Shown: positions 18,119 to 27,330 of the stretch, piece by piece
Layout of the letters: each line of letters opens with the position of its first letter
How positions within the stretch are numbered: position 1 is the stretch's first letter
Assembly: GCA_903873915.1 (NCBI GenBank)
Contig: CAIQQH010000040.1
Location: 1-44,077 of the forward strand
Direction of reading: 5' to 3'
Source: an uncultured Flavobacteriia bacterium
GTDB lineage: Bacteria; Bacteroidota; Bacteroidia; Flavobacteriales_D; Crocinitomicaceae
DNA length: 44,077 nucleotides
Program-made: the position numbers and the translations under genes
Notes under the pieces: model-generated
Seen by the model: only the letters and a program-made list of their open reading frames with translations
What the model was told of the DNA's origin: nothing
The model's database searches: none

Positions 18119-20581
18119 ATGAACTACCGACTGTTGCTGGTCCTTTTCTTTTTTCCTGTGCAAATCATTCTTGCGCAGCAAACCAAAGTACAAGGTATTG
18201 TGACAGACCAACTCACGGGTGAACCAATGTCCTTTGTGAAGGTGTTCTTTCTTGATTCAAAAATTGGAACATTCACAGACAGTTTAGGACACTACTCCAT
18301 CGAAACATATTATGCCACCGATTCTTTGCGCTTTGTGTTCACAGGATATCTAAGTGTAACACGAAAAATCAAAAAAGATGTGGAACAAGAACTTTCCATT
18401 GTCCTGCCCATTCTCACAGCAGACATCGAAGAAGTTGTTGCCAGAGCTCCCGATGAATTGCCTTCAACCCGACTTCACAAACGAGTGATTGCCAACAAGC
18501 CAATCAACAACAAAGAAAAACTCAGCGCCTATGAATACGAGTTGTACAACAAGATTCAGTTTGATGCAAACAACATAGGCGAGAATTTCACCAAGCGAGA
18601 CATTGTAAATCGGCTTGATTTAGTGCTCGATTACTTGGATTCTACAGGAGCAGGTGACACCTATTTACCCATACTGCTTTCAGAAACTGTTTCTGACTTT
18701 TACTTTCGGAAAAATCCCAAAAGCAAGCGCGAGTATGTGCATGGAACGCGAGTAACAGGAATTGACAACTTGCAAATAAATCAGTTGCTAGGTGATATGT
18801 ATTTGGACTTTAACATTTATGACAACATCATCATCATGTTCAATCGTTCGTTTGTAAGTCCTGTAGCCGAAAATGCGCGTAATTTCTACAAGTTTTTTCT
18901 CGAAGACTCTTCCTTCATAGATCAATATTGGTGTTATAAGTTGCGTTTTGTTCCAAAGAGAGATGGCGATTTAACTTTCCAAGGTGAGATGTGGATTCAC
19001 GATACGACCTATGCCGTAAAGAACATCAAGGCGACGATTTCCTTAGATGCCAATGTGAATTTTGTTCAGGGTTTATTCTTCGAGCAGGACTTTAATCAAG
19101 TCGAAAAAGAAGTTTGGATGCTTACGAATGAAAAATTGATCTTGGATTTAAAGCTGACTCGAAATACCGGATTGTATGGCGTATATGCGCGAAAAACATC
19201 GAGCAGACGCAATTTTAAAATCAACGAAAAGCATCCGGATCAATTTTACAACACCGATTACACCGTTGAACTTGCCGACAGTGCGAAGTTGAGGGATGAA
19301 ACATTTTGGGAAACCCATCGCCACACGGAATTGAACACACAGGAATCTGGAATTATTGAGATGATAGACTCACTAAATGCCACACCATTTTTTCGCAACC
19401 TAAAGAAACTGGCTTACTTCGCCTCCACTGGCTTTTATCCGTACAAGAAACTTGAATTTGGAAATGCCTTAGCGCTTGTCAGCGGAAATCCAGTTGAAAA
19501 AGTTAGAATAGGCCTTGCCTTGCGCACCTCCAATGCGTTTTCGAGAAGGCTTGAACTTGGAGGTCGTGTTGCCTATGGCTTTGGTGATCAACGGTTCAAG
19601 TATGGAGCAACGGTGCGCTACAACATCACTCCCAAGAAACGAGGCATGTTGGTGGCTTACTACAACTATGACCTCGAACAAATTGGTGCATCACCAACGG
19701 CCGCAGCTCTGGGCTCATCGTTTGGGACAATTTTTAGAACTGGGCCCTATGATAAACTCACCTTTGTACAAAAAGTTGGGATTAATCTCGAAAAAGACTT
19801 AAAAAAAGATTTTGTCCTTTACGGCGGATTTGAATGGAAGGAATTTACCCCGAAAGGCATTGCCAATTATATACGCATCAACCAAACCACCAATTTACCA
19901 GAGACCATTCAAAGCATACGGACGACCGAATTCACTGCCCGTTTGCGGTGGGCGAAAAACGAAGAATTTATTGGAGGTTCATTTGACCGAGTTTCGATGG
20001 GCTCTTGGTTTCCAATTCTTTCATTGCAAGCAATCGTTGGTGTAAAGGGACTTTTTGGCAGTGATTACAACTACCAAAAAATAGAATTTCAAATGGAACA
20101 TGATCGCCCGATTGGTTTTCTTGGTCGCATTCGTTATGGCGTCAATGCAGGATACATTTTCGGCACTGCGGCCTATCCTTTCTTAAAGGTCCACGAAGGC
20201 AGCCAATCGTACTGGCTACAAAGTAATGCATTCAACAAATTAAATTTCTTCGAATTCATCTCCGATCGCTACGTTGGCGGATTTATTGAAAACCATTGGG
20301 AGGGGCTATTTTTTGACCGAATTCCCTTGGTTAAAAAATTAAAATTGCGCTTGGTTACTTCCAGTCGATTTACCTATGGTGCTATTTCTGACCGTCATTC
20401 AGCAGAAATGTTATTGCCCTCCTTTACCAAGAAATTTGGATCTGTGCCCTATGTTGAGGCAGCAATAGGTATTGAAAATATCCTGCAGTTTTTCCGTGTC
20501 GACTTGGTTTACCGAGCTACACATCTAGACCCTGGAATGAGTCCTTTTGGTGTGCGTGCGCGGTGGTCATTTAATTTTTAA
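18119..20581 (+). CDS. DUF5686 / CarboxypepD_reg-like outer-membrane protein
   Basis: 820 residues with a signal peptide (MNYRLLLVLFFFPVQIILAQ). Residues ~25-95 form a CarboxypepD_reg-like beta-sandwich (VQGIVTDQLTGEPMSFVKVF), as in SusC-type proteins. The rest follows the DUF5686 family with a long stretch of alternating strands ending in a phenylalanine (RARWSFNF), consistent with an outer-membrane beta-barrel whose last residue is aromatic. Function unknown; the next gene, lptB, lies 9 bases downstream, suggesting an envelope-related operon. Confidence 0.82.
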   Translation: MNYRLLLVLFFFPVQIILAQQTKVQGIVTDQLTGEPMSFVKVFFLDSKIGTFTDSLGHYSIETYYATDSLRFVFTGYLSVTRKIKKDVEQELSIVLPILTADIEEVVARAPDELPSTRLHKRVIANKPINNKEKLSAYEYELYNKIQFDANNIGENFTKRDIVNRLDLVLDYLDSTGAGDTYLPILLSETVSDFYFRKNPKSKREYVHGTRVTGIDNLQINQLLGDMYLDFNIYDNIIIMFNRSFVSPVAENARNFYKFFLEDSSFIDQYWCYKLRFVPKRDGDLTFQGEMWIHDTTYAVKNIKATISLDANVNFVQGLFFEQDFNQVEKEVWMLTNEKLILDLKLTRNTGLYGVYARKTSSRRNFKINEKHPDQFYNTDYTVELADSAKLRDETFWETHRHTELNTQESGIIEMIDSLNATPFFRNLKKLAYFASTGFYPYKKLEFGNALALVSGNPVEKVRIGLALRTSNAFSRRLELGGRVAYGFGDQRFKYGATVRYNITPKKRGMLVAYYNYDLEQIGASPTAAALGSSFGTIFRTGPYDKLTFVQKVGINLEKDLKKDFVLYGGFEWKEFTPKGIANYIRINQTTNLPETIQSIRTTEFTARLRWAKNEEFIGGSFDRVSMGSWFPILSLQAIVGVKGLFGSDYNYQKIEFQMEHDRPIGFLGRIRYGVNAGYIFGTAAYPFLKVHEGSQSYWLQSNAFNKLNFFEFISDRYVGGFIENHWEGLFFDRIPLVKKLKLRLVTSSRFTYGAISDRHSAEMLLPSFTKKFGSVPYVEAAIGIENILQFFRVDLVYRATHLDPGMSPFGVRARWSFNF

Positions 20582-20590
20582 CTTTACCCT

Positions 20591-21319
20591 GTGAAGTTAC
20601 ATACAAACAATATCTGTAAAACCTATAAAGGTCGGGATGTCGTTAAAGGCGTTTCGATTGAAGTAAATCAAGGAGAAATTGTTGGACTTCTAGGTCCAAA
20701 TGGAGCTGGAAAAACCACGTCATTTTATATGATTGTAGGACTGGTTAAGCCGGATTCTGGATCCGTTTACTTGGACGAAACCGATATCACCCAATTCCCG
20801 ATGTACCGTCGCTCACAGCTTGGCATTGGCTATTTGCCTCAAGAAGTTTCCGTATTTAGAAAGCTGAGTGTAGAAGACAACATCATGGCCATATTGGAAA
20901 TGACTGATATGAGTAAGGTTCAGCGAAAGGAAAAATTGGAAACCTTATTGGAAGAATTTCACCTCACCCATGTGCGCAAAAATTTGGGTAACCGCTTGTC
21001 GGGTGGTGAAAAACGACGCACTGAGATCGCTCGGGCCTTGGCAACAAATCCGAAGTTTGTGCTATTGGATGAGCCCTTTGCAGGTGTTGACCCAATCGCA
21101 GTTGAAGACATACAGGGCATTGTATCCGAACTTCGTAAGCGCAACATTGGAATTTTGATTACCGATCACAATGTGCAAGAAACACTGTCAATTACAGACC
21201 GGGCATATTTACTCTTTGAAGGAAGTATCTTAAAATCAGGAACGGCAGAAGAATTGGCCGACGACGAACAAGTACGTCGCGTATATCTCGGTCAAAATTT
21301 CGTTTTAAGAAAGAAATAA
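20591..21319 (+). CDS. lptB: LPS export ABC transporter ATP-binding protein
   Basis: Powers extraction of lipopolysaccharide from the inner membrane with LptFG. 242 residues starting at a GTG. Walker [10 protein letters not shown] at 35-43, a Q-loop [17 protein letters not shown] with the LptB-type motif, signature LSGGEKRR, Walker [19 protein letters not shown], and the switch [10 protein letters not shown]. These match LptB rather than other ABC ATPases. LptF/G/C/A are not next to it. A GTG start is uncommon among the neighbours but no ATG fits. Confidence 0.94.
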   Translation: MKLHTNNICKTYKGRDVVKGVSIEVNQGEIVGLLGPNGAGKTTSFYMIVGLVKPDSGSVYLDETDITQFPMYRRSQLGIGYLPQEVSVFRKLSVEDNIMAILEMTDMSKVQRKEKLETLLEEFHLTHVRKNLGNRLSGGEKRRTEIARALATNPKFVLLDEPFAGVDPIAVEDIQGIVSELRKRNIGILITDHNVQETLSITDRAYLLFEGSILKSGTAEELADDEQVRRVYLGQNFVLRKK

Positions 21320-21378
21320 AAGATTTTAAAAAAAGGTTTATATTTACCAACAAATACAATCAAATAAATACTACAGCT

Positions 21379-21855
21379 ATGCTACGCAGCACCTCTTTCC
21401 TGGTACTCTCCTTCATGTTTGTTGCCATTTCGCTTTCTTCTTGCAAGAAAAAATGTATTATAAACAAAGACACCATTGACAATGGACTAATTATTTCCGA
21501 TGTGGTTTTCTACCCTAGAAGTGGATCCATGACTGGCAATATGGGTATTGATTTTATTATAGATGCAAATCATAAATACAGCAACGACATTGAGGTCAGC
21601 ATGTCTGGTAGTGGCAGAGCGCCAATCGATTTCACGCAATATACAGCACTTTGTTTCCCCGTATATGCAACATGCAATGCATCATTTGAACGAAATGTAA
21701 CTATAGACGCTGCAACACAAACCGTTCTGTTTAAAATTGATGTAACTCAATGTCCAGATTGTAAAGACACACTTTATACTGAAAATTATGTGTTAGTTCC
21801 TACATTTCCTAGCAACTACACTTTAGTCCAAGAGGTGACTTACATCAATAAATAG
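21379..21855 (+). CDS. Hypothetical lipoprotein
   Basis: 158 residues. Signal peptide with lipobox ISLSSC (Cys22) followed by KKKC, so probably lipidated. The mature part has several cysteines, including CxxC (CPDC), and a beta-rich pattern. I do not recognise a family. Its only neighbour downstream is a shared terminator, with the next gene convergent. Confidence 0.65.
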   Translation: MLRSTSFLVLSFMFVAISLSSCKKKCIINKDTIDNGLIISDVVFYPRSGSMTGNMGIDFIIDANHKYSNDIEVSMSGSGRAPIDFTQYTALCFPVYATCNASFERNVTIDAATQTVLFKIDVTQCPDCKDTLYTENYVLVPTFPSNYTLVQEVTYINK

Positions 21856-21902
21856 TCATGTAAATCTTATGGGATTTCATACTTTTTGAAACGCTATTGA
21901 AC

Positions 21903-21932
21903 AAAAAAGGGTGCTAATAAGCACCCTTTTTT
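21903..21932. terminator. Bidirectional rho-independent terminator
   Basis: A perfect 13-bp stem with A/T-rich flanks (GGGTGCT, loop AATA, AGCACCC, with AAAAAA before and TTTTTT after) lies between two convergent genes and can stop transcription from both sides. Confidence 0.9.
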
Positions 21933-21949
21933 ATTTCTTTTGGAAACGA

Positions 21950-22090
21950 TTACTTACTTGCAAGATCAGTTTTTGTCGTCTGGTCTAGTTTACCGTATGC
22001 ATCGCAACCATGACCGCTTGTAGATTTGCACGCTGCTAAAGTCAACGTTAGTATAATTCCTGCAAGCGTCAAAGTCAATAATTTTTTCAT
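21950..22090 (-). CDS. Small lipoprotein (46 aa) ending with CDAYG-type motif
   Basis: From the ATG at 22088-22090 the product is MKKLLTLTLAGIILTLTLAAC and then a short tail containing GHGCDAYGKLDQ. The lipobox cysteine is at 21, so the mature protein is only about 26 residues. A longer frame beginning at 22192 is unlikely since it adds a non-signal-like leader. Small lipoproteins with a CDAYG tail occur, as far as I recall, in Flavobacteriales; function unknown. Terminated by the shared hairpin at 21903-21932. Confidence 0.7.
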   Translation of the reverse strand: MKKLLTLTLAGIILTLTLAACKSTSGHGCDAYGKLDQTTKTDLASK

Positions 22091-22228
22091 GGTTACTGTT
22101 TTAGTTTGTTTGTAGTTGCTTTGTTTGTTGTGAAATGCGAAAATAAAATATTTTAACCGCTTTCGTGTAAAATAATTATTCACATTTGCCATTTAATACG
22201 CAAATCATCTTTTAATGTTACAAACGAC

Positions 22229-23920
22229 ATGAAAAAAAAGTTGTTTTTTGTCATTTTATGCCTTCATACTGTTGCATTTGGTCAGGGAGCATGGCAAATC
22301 GCGTGGATTGGGACCGAGCAGGCAACTGTTAGTAAACACCCAAAAACAACATTCAAAGACAGCCTTTCACTCCTCAATTACCTCGGTCAATTTCAGCAAA
22401 CAGCTATCTCGAAAGGTTACCTGCTCTCCTCTTGCGACAGCATTTCCTTTCATGGAAAAAATGCCGCGGTACTTTTTCATCTTGGGCAAAAGTTTGAAAA
22501 GGCTACCATACATATTTCATCTGAGGACCAGCGGTACATTAAAAATACGGCTCTTCGCGAACGGAGTATCGTTTCAATGCCTTTCTTGCCCTCTGAAATT
22601 TCTGGATTGATTGCAAATGTTCAATCCGAAATTCTATCTACTGGCTATCCGTTTGTCCGCATTTCTCTCAATTCTATTTCGATTGAAAATGGACAACTGG
22701 ATGCGCAATTGCTTGTGGACAAAGGACCTCTCGTGACGTGGAAAGAAATCCATATCAAAGGTGACAGCTCCGTTTCCTCGAAATTCATTTCGAACCTCAT
22801 CGGAATTCGCGTTGGCGATCTTTTCAACGAAGAATTGGTAAGTGATCTCGACCGAAAAATAGGACAAGTACCCTACATTAAAATCATCAAGCCATCGGCA
22901 GTTTTTTTTACCAAAGAGGGCGCTGAGTTGTTTCTTTATCTAAACACAGAACCACTCAGTTCTGTAAATGGCGTTCTGGGACTTCAGCCAGATCCATTGT
23001 CTGGCAGAGTTGGTGTAACTGGGGATTTAGATTTAAAGCTCCTAAACGCGCTTAAACGAGGTGAATTGCTTGCGTTGAATTGGCGAAGTATCAGAGTTAA
23101 AACCCAATCCATCTCTATTCGACTGAATCTCCCCTTCCTTTTCTCAACACCAATCGGAACAGATGTGCGCTTTCAACTCTACAAGCGCGACTCCTCCTTT
23201 TTGGAAGTAAAGGCATTACTTGGGATTCAATATATGCTGCGAAACGGGACCACGTTCAAAGTCTTTTATCAGAATGCCACCTCATCTTTACTCGGCGGAA
23301 GTGCTGGAAATCCAAATTTCTCTAACTTATCTTCCCTGCAAACCAATAATTATGGGGTGTCTCTCAATCGTCGGAAGATGGATTACATTCCAAATCCAAC
23401 ACGAGGATTTGCCCTTAACATAGAAGGAGCTGTCGGTGGACGAAAGAGCGTGTTAAACGATAGCGCAGATGTTGTAAAATCTAACGCTTTTCGTGGTTCA
23501 TTGGCTTCAGAATGGTTTTTTCCTTTAGCAAAGCGACATGTAGTGCACCTAAATACACTCTTTGAATTCTACTATGCGGGAGAAATTTTTCAAAACGAGG
23601 TGTTTCGCTTTGGAGGGCAACAATCGCTGCGGGGATTCAATGAGGAAGAATTGTACGCAACTACGCGTTCTGTCTTGTCGCTAGAATATCGATTTCTACT
23701 CGACAAAAACTCCAATGTTTTTGCCTTTTTTGATCAAGGGATTTACGAAAATAGATCAACTAAGTATTACAAAGACGCGCCCTTTGGGTTTGGGTTTGGA
23801 CTTTCCTTTGGCACGCGCGCAGGAATTTTCGCGGTATCGTATGGTTTAGGTAAACAAATGAATAATCCGCTGAAACTTAACAATGGAAAAATTCATTTTG
23901 GCTACGTCGCGTATTTTTAA
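22229..23920 (+). CDS. Omp85/BamA-TamA-like outer-membrane protein
   Basis: 563 residues with a signal peptide (cleaved near FGQ). Residues ~60-260 contain two POTRA-like modules (e.g. VDKGPLVTWKEIHIKG, NLIGIRVGDLFNEELVSDL) and the rest is a 16-strand-type barrel. The FRFGGQQSLRGFNEEE segment holds the L6 R-G-F motif at about residues 468-470 typical of Omp85 proteins, and the last residue is phenylalanine (FGYVAYF). It is shorter than BamA (which has five POTRA), closer to TamA-type or Bacteroidota surface-antigen proteins. Probably inserts or secretes a partner protein; which is unknown. Ends 12 bases before a convergent ABC gene. Confidence 0.8.
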   Translation: MKKKLFFVILCLHTVAFGQGAWQIAWIGTEQATVSKHPKTTFKDSLSLLNYLGQFQQTAISKGYLLSSCDSISFHGKNAAVLFHLGQKFEKATIHISSEDQRYIKNTALRERSIVSMPFLPSEISGLIANVQSEILSTGYPFVRISLNSISIENGQLDAQLLVDKGPLVTWKEIHIKGDSSVSSKFISNLIGIRVGDLFNEELVSDLDRKIGQVPYIKIIKPSAVFFTKEGAELFLYLNTEPLSSVNGVLGLQPDPLSGRVGVTGDLDLKLLNALKRGELLALNWRSIRVKTQSISIRLNLPFLFSTPIGTDVRFQLYKRDSSFLEVKALLGIQYMLRNGTTFKVFYQNATSSLLGGSAGNPNFSNLSSLQTNNYGVSLNRRKMDYIPNPTRGFALNIEGAVGGRKSVLNDSADVVKSNAFRGSLASEWFFPLAKRHVVHLNTLFEFYYAGEIFQNEVFRFGGQQSLRGFNEEELYATTRSVLSLEYRFLLDKNSNVFAFFDQGIYENRSTKYYKDAPFGFGFGLSFGTRAGIFAVSYGLGKQMNNPLKLNNGKIHFGYVAYF

Positions 23921-23932
23921 GTAGTCTAATTT

Positions 23933-24700
23933 CTACTTGCGTGAGGACTGCATCGTTTGACGAATCTCTTTCATGAATTCCGATGCATAGACAAAGCTGA
24001 CTACCTGTTCATCATTCGTGGTAATAATTGACTTACTGTCCCCTTTCCACCATCCTTTACCTTGGTACATAAACATGATGGTATCTCCAATCTCAATCAC
24101 ACTGTTCATGTCGTGTGTAATGACTACAGTGGTGATGTCGTATTCATAGGTGATTTCTCGGATCAAATTGTCGATGACAATGGAAGTTTTTGGATCAAGT
24201 CCTGAGTTTGGTTCGTCACAAAACAAATACTTTGGGTTCATTGCAATCGCTCTCGCAATACCGATACGCTTCTGCATCCCTCCACTACATTCCGATGGGA
24301 ACAATTTATTTTTCCCTGAAAGATTTACGCGGTCCAGGCAGAAATCTGCGCGGTTCTGCATTTCCTTCTTTGTCATATTTGTAAACATCGACAAAGGAAA
24401 CATTACATTTTCCTCAACAGTCATGGAATCAAAAAGGGCTGAGCCTTGAAAGAGCATGCCAATTTCCTTCCGAATTTCTTTCCGTCCAAGACGATCCATT
24501 TCGGAGAAATTTCGACCGTCAAAGAGCACTTGACCACTGTCTATTTCGTGTAAGCCAACGATGCACTTCGCTAGGACTGATTTTCCATATCCCGACTGCC
24601 CGATGATCAGATTCACCTTCCCCTTTTCAAAGCGTGCATTGATATCGAAAAGAACTTGGCTGGAACCAAATGATTTATTCACACCAATGACATCGATCAT
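23933..24700 (-). CDS. MlaF-like ABC transporter ATP-binding protein
   Basis: 255 residues. Walker A GQSGYGKS at 34-41, Q-loop MLFQGSALFDSMTVEENV, signature CSGGMQKRIGIARA, Walker B YLFCDEPNSGLDP and the switch VITHDMNSV. The degenerate, alanine/glycine-shifted Walker A and the YLFCDEPNSGLDP Walker B are those of the MlaF/TTG2A branch, which serves MlaE permeases in phospholipid or other lipid transport between membranes. It overlaps the upstream permease by 4 bases, so translation is coupled. Confidence 0.88.
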   Translation of the reverse strand: MIDVIGVNKSFGSSQVLFDINARFEKGKVNLIIGQSGYGKSVLAKCIVGLHEIDSGQVLFDGRNFSEMDRLGRKEIRKEIGMLFQGSALFDSMTVEENVMFPLSMFTNMTKKEMQNRADFCLDRVNLSGKNKLFPSECSGGMQKRIGIARAIAMNPKYLFCDEPNSGLDPKTSIVIDNLIREITYEYDITTVVITHDMNSVIEIGDTIMFMYQGKGWWKGDSKSIITTNDEQVVSFVYASEFMKEIRQTMQSSRK

Positions 24701-25437
24701 AGCAACATGATTTGAGTGAGAATGAAATTGGCAATTAGAATCGCAATACTGCTGCTTACCACTGCTTGTGTTGATGCTTTACCCACATCGAGCGCACCGC
24801 CTTTGGTATAATAGCCATAGAAAGACGCAATGGAAACAATGAGGAATCCAAACACAATCGTTTTCGTCAAGGCATAAATGACATGGTACACTTCGAAAAA
24901 CGAGCGAATTCCCAGCACATAAACTTGAGTGGTTGCCAAATCACTTGTCACCAAAACAGCCCAACCGCCAATCAGCGAAAGTGCCATCGAGAAAATAACC
25001 AAGATCGGAAAGAATAAGATAGCTGCTGTCACCTTAGGTAAAACAAGAAAAGTCAAGGAGTTTACCCCCATGATTTCTAAGGCATCAATCTGTTCCGTTA
25101 CCCGCATTGTTCCAATCTCAGATGCCACATTCGAACCCACCTTACCTGCAAGGATGAGTGAAATTATTGTAGGCGAAAATTCCAATATTGTGCTTGACTG
25201 CGTGATGTAACCAACCGTGTAATCCGGCAGTAATGGGTTGTCCATGTTTGATGCGGTTTGCAAGGCAATTACAGCACCCATGAATGTCGACATGAGCGCA
25301 ACAATTGGAATGGAATTGATTCCTATACCTTGGATCTCTTCAAACAGACGCCTTCTAAAAATCTGAAATTTCTCTGGACGCGAAAACACGACCAACATCA
25401 TCAGTATGTACTTGCCGATATTTGAGATTACTTTCAT
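24697..25437 (-). CDS. MlaE-like ABC transporter permease
   Basis: 246 residues with about five hydrophobic segments. It shows the MlaE/YrbE signature FMGAVIALQTASNM and the later SNVASEIGTMRVTEQIDALEIMGVN segment, followed by YYTKGGALDVGKAST. MlaE permeases act with MlaF and an MCE protein (MlaD) to move lipids. Here no MCE gene lies next to the pair; in many Bacteroidota it follows directly. It starts with ATG at 25437, 93 bases from the divergent SprT gene. Confidence 0.88.
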   Translation of the reverse strand: MKVISNIGKYILMMLVVFSRPEKFQIFRRRLFEEIQGIGINSIPIVALMSTFMGAVIALQTASNMDNPLLPDYTVGYITQSSTILEFSPTIISLILAGKVGSNVASEIGTMRVTEQIDALEIMGVNSLTFLVLPKVTAAILFFPILVIFSMALSLIGGWAVLVTSDLATTQVYVLGIRSFFEVYHVIYALTKTIVFGFLIVSIASFYGYYTKGGALDVGKASTQAVVSSSIAILIANFILTQIMLL

Positions 25438-25530
25438 TGGCAGCTAATTTAAGTTTAATTTCCAGTATTCACAGCGCTACACTTAAAACTTTCTCCACAA
25501 AAAGCCAACAAAACATGTACTTTTAAGCCA

Positions 25531-26166
25531 ATGAAAAAAGGACCGATCCGTTCAAAAGAACAAGTGGCAAATGCCTTAGGGAAGTACCTTCCGGAAGCAT
25601 TCGTTGACTACGTCGTCACTCTTTTTCAGGAATCAAGTGTTCGATTCAAAATTGTACCAGGAAGAGCCACAAAACTTGGGGATTTTCGAGCAGGAATGAA
25701 TGGTGAAAAGCATACAATCACTGTAAACGGTGATCTAAACATCTACTCTTTTCTCATTACGACAGTGCACGAATTTGCACATCTTCATACGTACAATGCG
25801 TATGGAAATCGTGTTTCACCGCACGGCAATGAATGGAAATCCGCATATCGTCAACTTCTTTTGCCCTTGATTGATGCCCCTGAATTGCCTGAAGATATCC
25901 GTAAAGCACTCATGAATTCATTGGTGCGTACCAAAGCCTCTTCTTGCTCTGACTACGGCCTTTCACGTGTTTTATTGAACTATGATAAACCGAAGGAAGG
26001 AGTCATTGTACTTGAGCACTTGCCAAAAAATTCTACCTTTGCACTGAATGGGAAGCACTTTGTGAAAGGCGAACTCCGACGAAAAAGATACATCTGTCAG
26101 GAAGTAAAATCCAAACGATCTTACCTCGTGAATAGTTTGGCACAGGTGATTCCCTTGAATGATTAA
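25531..26166 (+). CDS. SprT-like metalloprotease-family protein
   Basis: 211 residues. The HEFAH motif (His80, Glu81, His84) is followed by SPHGNEWK (third ligand His98), which is the SprT/Spartan pattern of zinc-binding metalloproteases. The E. coli SprT function is poorly known; eukaryotic Spartan degrades DNA-protein crosslinks. A C-terminal ~80-residue extension shows no zinc ribbon. Followed 8 bases later by manC, so probably cotranscribed. Confidence 0.82.
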   Translation: MKKGPIRSKEQVANALGKYLPEAFVDYVVTLFQESSVRFKIVPGRATKLGDFRAGMNGEKHTITVNGDLNIYSFLITTVHEFAHLHTYNAYGNRVSPHGNEWKSAYRQLLLPLIDAPELPEDIRKALMNSLVRTKASSCSDYGLSRVLLNYDKPKEGVIVLEHLPKNSTFALNGKHFVKGELRRKRYICQEVKSKRSYLVNSLAQVIPLND

Positions 26167-26174
26167 ACTATACT

Positions 26175-27263
26175 ATGAAAGACAATTATTGTGTAATTAT
26201 GGCTGGTGGCGTTGGGAGCCGATTCTGGCCGATGTCAACCCCACAAAAACCAAAACAATTTTTGGATGTTTTAGGCATCGGAAAGTCATTGATTCAAATG
26301 ACCTATGAGCGTTTATTGCTCATTGCGCCAGCAGAGAATATTTATGTGGTGACCAATGCTTCGTATGCATCCATTGTCAAGGAGCAGTTGCCAGACATGT
26401 CAATGAATCAAATATTGACTGAGCCCAAGCGAAAAAATACGGCACCTTGTGTTGCCTATGCAGCGGCGAAGATCCATGCCTTGAATCCCAATGCTACGAT
26501 GGTGATTTCTCCTGCAGACCACCTTATCATCAATCAGAACAGATTTACCGAAATCATCAATACAGCAATTCGTCAAGCCAATGACAAAGAACGCTTGGTG
26601 ACTTTGGGCATTCGGCCTACACGTCCTGATACGGGCTATGGCTATATAGAATATTCATCAGATGACAATCTTCAAGCAGGTCAAGTTACCGAAGTGAAAC
26701 AATTTCGCGAAAAACCGGATATGTTGACCGCCGAAGAATTTTTACGCAGCGGAAATTTTTGTTGGAACTCAGGGATTTTTATTTGGAAATCTTCCACAGT
26801 ATTGAATGCCTTGTACCAACATCAGCCTGCTTTGCATGCGCTTTTCGCGGGCGACCTCACGTTCTACAACAGCATCATTGAGCAAGCCCGCGTAAATGAT
26901 TGCTTTGAACGTTGTGAAGATATTTCCATCGATTATGCGATCATGGAGAGTGCAGACAATGTGGATGTTGTACTATCCGACTTCGACTGGAGCGATCTAG
27001 GCACCTGGGGAAGTTTGGGTGGGCATTTGTCTAAGGATGACCGCAACAATTCCGTCATAGGAAACAATACCCACTTGTTCAATTCCGACAACTGCATCGT
27101 AAATGTACCCGATGACAAATTGGTTGTTCTCGATGGTTTAGACGGCTATATTGTCGTTGAATCGGATGAGATGTTGATGGTTCTCAAAGCCGAAAACGAA
27201 CAAGAACTCAAAAATTTCTTAAAGGCCACAGAATCCAAGAGCCCAAAGTATTTTACGAAATAG
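26175..27263 (+). CDS. manC: Mannose-1-phosphate guanylyltransferase
   Basis: Makes GDP-mannose from mannose-1-phosphate and GTP for exopolysaccharides, LPS or glycans. 362 residues, single-domain type without the isomerase half found in longer bifunctional forms. GGVGSRFWPMSTPQKPKQFL is the nucleotidyltransferase signature; KRKNTAPCVAYAA, FREKP, NSGIFIW and SDFDWSDLGTWGSL are further GMP motifs. The C-terminal part carries the usual beta-rich domain. Followed by a strong bidirectional terminator. Confidence 0.92.
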   Translation: MKDNYCVIMAGGVGSRFWPMSTPQKPKQFLDVLGIGKSLIQMTYERLLLIAPAENIYVVTNASYASIVKEQLPDMSMNQILTEPKRKNTAPCVAYAAAKIHALNPNATMVISPADHLIINQNRFTEIINTAIRQANDKERLVTLGIRPTRPDTGYGYIEYSSDDNLQAGQVTEVKQFREKPDMLTAEEFLRSGNFCWNSGIFIWKSSTVLNALYQHQPALHALFAGDLTFYNSIIEQARVNDCFERCEDISIDYAIMESADNVDVVLSDFDWSDLGTWGSLGGHLSKDDRNNSVIGNNTHLFNSDNCIVNVPDDKLVVLDGLDGYIVVESDEMLMVLKAENEQELKNFLKATESKSPKYFTK

Positions 27264-27278
27264 CCATCTTTTGAAACA

Positions 27279-27314
27279 AAAAAAATCCCAGTCTATACTG
27301 GGATTTTCTTTTTT
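27279..27314. terminator. Bidirectional rho-independent terminator
   Basis: Perfect 11-bp stem AAAATCCCAGT (27282-27292), loop CTAT, ACTGGGATTTT (27297-27307), with T-rich tracts on both strands. Located between manC and the convergent plug-domain gene. Confidence 0.88.
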
Positions 27315-27330
27315 GTACCTATGCCATCTA

